This document shows, piece by piece, positions 59,989 to 64,000 of a stretch of DNA of 64,000 bases. Each line of letters opens with the position of its first letter. The first letter of the stretch is position 1. The position numbers and the translations under genes were made by a program. The notes under the pieces are model-generated. The model had not been told where the DNA came from, made no database searches, and worked only from the letters and a program-made list of their open reading frames with translations. Origin of the DNA: Podaxis mareebaensis (Eukaryota > Basidiomycota > Agaricomycetes > Agaricales > Agaricaceae). The DNA lies in assembly GCA_018524725.1 (NCBI GenBank), contig JAEUWP010000305.1, positions 1-64,000 on the forward strand, written 5' to 3'.

Positions 59989-62056
59989 ATGTCCCGTCCC
60001 AACAACCCCGACGGGCTACCTCCTCGCGTTCCCCTCAAGGGACGTCGCAGGCCACCAGTGCGTCTCCCGTCGCTCGGGACTAGCGGGCAGAGGCTGCCAG
60101 GTTCATCCCGGCGCGCATCTGTATCAGGCCTTACCGCGGCCCCCAAGACCCAACGAACGTCCAAAACAACACAAAAGCTCGTTGTCCTCCCATCTGCACC
60201 GCAGACACGCCCACTCCTACCCTCCGACGAAGAGGACCTGACACTTGGCGTCGAGACCGATGGCGGGGTACGGGAATACAAAAGCGAAGCGGAACGTATG
60301 ACGAAGGAGCAACGGAAACAGGCAGGGTTCAGGCGCATTACTGCATACTGTGTAGCAGAATCGTTCAAAATGAAGCTACTGGCATCGTTCTTGAAGCGAG
60401 AGCACAACGTTTCCCCTCGCATCTTTGACGAAGCGCTTTATGCGGTATGTACGCATAAACTTGTGTTTTGTGCTCTAATTGATGCGTTGTAAAGATGTAT
60501 CATCTTCCACTTCTACCTGGTTATGGTCCGAATGCAAACATTCGCTCGTCAGTTCCTGCTCCTGTCACCCGGGGCGGTTCCTACCTCACAGCACTGTCCG
60601 AGGCGGAAGAGGATGGATACCAAGGGTCCTATTTCACTCAGCCTACACGACGATCTTCCGTTGAAATGCGGGATGGATACATCTCTTCCACATCTCCTAT
60701 CGACACTCGAAAACTCCACCCATCAACTCTACCTTCTGTCAACGTTGTACCACCAGATGCATCTACACCAACTTCGGATTTTAACGTGGAAGCCCCAGAT
60801 GCCAGTAGTGCAGTTCTCGTGTCTGAGACGGAGGGCGGGACAGACGGCGAAATCGACATTAGCTCCTCGACTCGGAGAATCCGAGAAGACCCCGTGATTA
60901 CCTCTCCAGCGGCGAAGCCTCATGAAGACGACGTTGTTGAGGTTGTCTTCTTCGAGTATGGCGTCGCTGTGTTCTTCGGCCTGACGGAGACGCAAGAAAA
61001 GGATATCCTCGAAGACATCGAGAATGCAGGAATCATGAAACGAAAGATAAATGAAGACGACTGGGAGATCGAAGAGTGCCATTTCACTGTATGTCGATGA
61101 CGCGGCTGAAATGGCGTCCGTGCCTGATCTATTGAATCTTCTAGCATGACCCCTATATCTCATATCCTCGTATCTACAACGATTTCTTCAGTACGTCTGT
61201 TCGGTTCGGTCTTCTCGGAGATGTTAACTTAAAAACAACTCACGTCTTCTCCCTTGCAGCACTCAAGTCCCGATCCCATCTTCTTAAATTGTCAATAGCG
61301 CATGCATTGGCGCAATCGACACTCCTAGCACATTACGAAACTATCGCGCAACATGTTCTCTTATCCCCTGAAACACTTGCCATACCTCGACAACTGGCGG
61401 AATCGGGCGGTCTAAAGCTCCGTCGGCACGAAGCTCTCAAGCTCACCGGCAGGCTCTTCAAACTTCGTCGTGACATCAACCTTGTCTCCAATGTCCTGGA
61501 TGTGCCGGAGTTGTTCTGGAGCGAAGCGAGCTTGAAGGATTTGTACGACGCAGTGAGAGAGTATATGGAAATTGGACCGCGCGTACAGGTTTTGAATGAA
61601 AAGTTGGGTATGGCGAGTGACTTTGTGAGTATTGCGTTAGCATAGTTGGAGGCATTGCTTATCGTGACTATATAGCTCGATGCCATCCATGACCACCTAA
61701 ATCAGAACGCAATGGAGCGAATTACCTGGATAGTTATATGGTACGTATCTCCCATCGTGTTCGCGACTAGAAATTGACGACGAGCGTCAGGCTAATCGTG
61801 GTCGCCATATTGGTCGAGCTCGTACGTAGCGCCTCCCTTCTTTCTGAGTGCTTGTCGGCTCATTCTGGCTCTCTTGCTCCAGGGCGAAGTCATAGCACGT
61901 CTTGTCGTGCATGCCACCCTTGGTGGGGCAGGAAAATCCGACCCCGCAGCTGCAACATCCCTCGTGTCCAGCATACCAAGTGTTCCAGTATCTCCTGTAT
62001 CAAAAGAAGATGTTCTACGGACACTGGAGCGTATCATGCTAGTACAAGATTCTTGA
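59989..62056 (+). CDS. RMD1-like DUF155 protein
   Basis: Member of the RMD1/RMND1/Sif family (DUF155). The start chosen is ATG 59989 (MSRPNNPDGLPPR) with a Pro/Arg-rich N-terminal region. The DUF155 signature follows: FRRITAYCVAESFKMKLLAS and RIFDEALYAMYHLPLLPGYG (across an intron), VVEVVFFEYGVAVFFGLTE, then HALAQSTLLAHYE, LKLTGRLFKLRRDINL and LFWSEASLKDLYDAVREYM. A C-terminal hydrophobic segment (ITWIVIWLIVVAILVELGEV) matches the membrane anchor of family members. About five introns. Yeast RMD1 is cytosolic, needed for meiotic division; RMND1 works in mitochondrial translation. Which role applies here is not determined by the sequence. Confidence 0.88.
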
Positions 62057-62738
62057 GACGCCCCTTCACCTTTTCTTCCATCGTTGGATCTCATTTACGT
62101 TTCTTGACTAACGCCTGGTGTTTGGCGTCTGGTTTGGAGTTTTGGGACACCTAGTTTATCTCTGCCTCACTTTTGTGTATTGACATATGTGTAGATATAT
62201 TCGACTGTCTTGTGTACTATTCATAGTACCATCTGGTACATCCCCCCACTCAGTGCCCCTTGGCAAGCTAGGCAAGAGTTGGGCAAGAGTTTTGTGCGCA
62301 GAACCTATGCGGAACCCTAAGTGTATGTGGGTAGCTCCAAGTCTATGTCCTACTCCCGTCTTGATGAATGTCCCTACTACATATTGACCCAAACGACCCC
62401 ACCCATCCAGTCATATAAACCAGAACGTGATTGAGTTGTTCTATGAATTCTGAAGTCATTAGAGCTCTTCTGTCATACGAGCACTAGCAGTTTGAGTGAA
62501 TCATTAGTTCAATGATAATAAGATTGGAGCTTCTTTACCCATTTTCTTTAGGTAGTAGATTTCGTCCGATTATGAAACGTTCCCAGACGGATGTGCTCAA
62601 CGCTGCTGTCATAGACCCTCGGCTTGTTCCGAAACGTTGGCCCCTGGAGGTCCATGACGTCAACTACTCCGAACATGATCAGATGTGAAGTATACGGAAC
62701 CTATATTCAACGTCGAAGCCCCAATCTCATCTGCAACC
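62057..62738. other. Intergenic, about 680 bp
   Basis: Nothing recognised. It includes the start of a short frame (62580-62690) that ends in TGA and is not obviously part of the next gene. Confidence 0.4.
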
Positions 62739-63164
62739 ATGTCAAGCGAAAGCTTCAATAACAGATATTCTAAGCTCTCTGAAGACCCCCCTGCCAACGC
62801 AAGTACAACCCGCAGAGATGGAGGAGTATACGTCACCACATCCAAGTTGAACGAGGCTCCAGATCCTCAAACAGCCCGTGAGTGTCGGCTGCCTATCATA
62901 AGAAGTCAGAGGATTCTGACCGTTCGCAACCTTTTGCGCAGGTGATGTCGCCAGCATGGTACGCGACTCATTGGTTCTACTTGGTAACTGTGGTGTTGAC
63001 GAACCGTATTTCAGGACGATTCGGAAGTTCCAGCTCCGGAAGAATTGGATGCAGCGACTGTCGATACTCACCAAAGGGCGACGGGGTTACAGAAGGAGCC
63101 CCTGATTGGATCTGAGAAGTTGGGAGTGCCGGAGGACAATCCGCGAACAAAGGGGAGGAAGTGA
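62739..63164 (+). CDS. Hypothetical small acidic protein, 101 residues
   Basis: Unrecognised. Three exons (62739-62877, 62942-62958 and 63015-63164) join in frame with clean GT-AG introns (GTGAGT...GCGCAG and GTACGC...TTTCAG). The protein starts MSSESFNNRYSKLSED and ends PEDNPRTKGRK; it is hydrophilic with many Glu, Asp and Thr and no membrane segment or signal peptide. The good phase agreement over three exons is the main support for a real gene. An upstream GTG at 62685 would extend it by 18 residues but no ATG is there. Confidence 0.55.
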
Positions 63165-64000
63165 TGGAAACGATGAACCTGAAGGTAGAAGCTTGTCGTG
63201 CTCGTTATACATGTAGCTGGGCGAGTGTTTGCGAAGCGCAGCAATAGGAAGACCATCGGATTCGCCTCCTGATGTGCAACGCGAGAGTCTAGGTGAAGGG
63301 TGTCTCAAAAAAGTGGTGGTATCCCATCGGGTGATGGAATGCGTTTGACATGAATCCTATCGCCGTCTAGAATAAGTCTCTGTCATGACCATAGCTTTGT
63401 GACAGCAAAGCCAGGGACATGGACCGGTCCTGAGGCCGGGCGGCGAGGAGTCACGCCATACAGTTGTGATAGCGAGCCACGGTGAGTTGCACAACGCAAA
63501 GGATGTGGCACATGTACTAGAAGATCTGTCAAGCGACAGGCGAACTGTTTGATCAACAAACGAATGAAACATTCAGAAGCAAGTTATTCTCCGTAAACCA
63601 CTGTTCTAACTTACCGAGATGCGGCATCTGTTATGACAGGATAGTGCGCTAGGTCAGTGTGCGAATAGTTAATGTGCGAATAGTTCGTGTTCATCGATGG
63701 TTGAGTTCGGAAGTTGCATTTAGCTTGAATTACGCCGTAGCTATATGCGAACGAACAATGTAATGTGCGGTAAGGAACAAGGAGAGCCCGAAGAAAAGCA
63801 ACTGGGGGAACTCGAAAAGACAGAAACATCAGTCAAATATCTGAATGCTCCAAAGGTAACAAAACACCTGGATGGTCTCCCATCCGGATCCAGTTGTCGT
63901 ACTTGTTTTGGATGCTGCACCCCTTTCCCGACGATGATTGGGCTGGAGAAAACGGATTTGAGTAGTCCAGCATTTGCCCGTACTGCTTCGGAATAGCGGA
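63165..64000. other. Unassigned right end of window
   Basis: About 830 bp with short frames on both strands. The frame at 63745-63996 (83 codons, plus) has Cys-rich SCRTCFGCCTPFP near its end, but I recognise no family and no splice structure. Confidence 0.35.

Overview
The window is nuclear DNA of a filamentous basidiomycete, most likely an agaricomycete. Genes are split by many short GT-AG introns of about 45-80 nt, and the markers fit: FunK1 fungal kinases, a DHA1-type MFS transporter, a GT61-like glycosyltransferase, an RMD1/DUF155 protein and chromodomain Ty3/gypsy elements. All calls come from reading the sequence; no database search was run.

Positions 1 to about 27,500 are a CpG-poor transposon nest. 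A tyrosine-recombinase retroelement (DIRS/Ngaro type, 1162-25129) abuts a BRR2 pseudogene. It is interrupted by a 1362-bp-LTR chromovirus (family B, 2986-22398, target duplication CTATC), which is itself interrupted by a 638-bp-LTR chromovirus (family A, 8798-17981, target duplication TTTTG). The 3' end of a second family A copy lies at 1-1161, and a solo family B LTR (25512-26889, target duplication GTCTG) sits inside the BRR2 pseudogene. Three features of these elements stand out: a post-pol ORF that in family B runs deep into the LTR U3, a primer-binding site complementary to the element's own LTR (Tf1-like self-priming) in both families, and family A coding frames broken almost only by TGA codons that look like decayed CGA codons.

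From about 25,100 to 51,200 the DNA is rearranged host sequence. It holds two displaced fragments of the spliceosomal helicase BRR2 on either side of an apparently intact mitochondrial calcium uniporter gene (MCU). It then holds three tandem copies of a FunK1 kinase / SEC24 convergent module. Copy one (31577-35013) is truncated and joined to a BRR2 fragment. Copy two (about 36950-41835) keeps the kinase but only scraps of SEC24. Copy three (about 42050-49999) has the whole SEC24 and a FunK1 lacking its ATG. A 352-bp hAT-like MITE with an 8-bp duplication lies between copies one and two.

From 46.5 kb to the end the window is ordinary gene-dense sequence: SEC24, ATP10, histone H2A, a GT61-like glycosyltransferase, an MFS drug transporter, an RMD1/DUF155 protein and a 101-residue hypothetical protein. 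They cover unrelated jobs (COPII export, ATP synthase assembly, chromatin, glycosylation, efflux) and do not form a pathway cluster.
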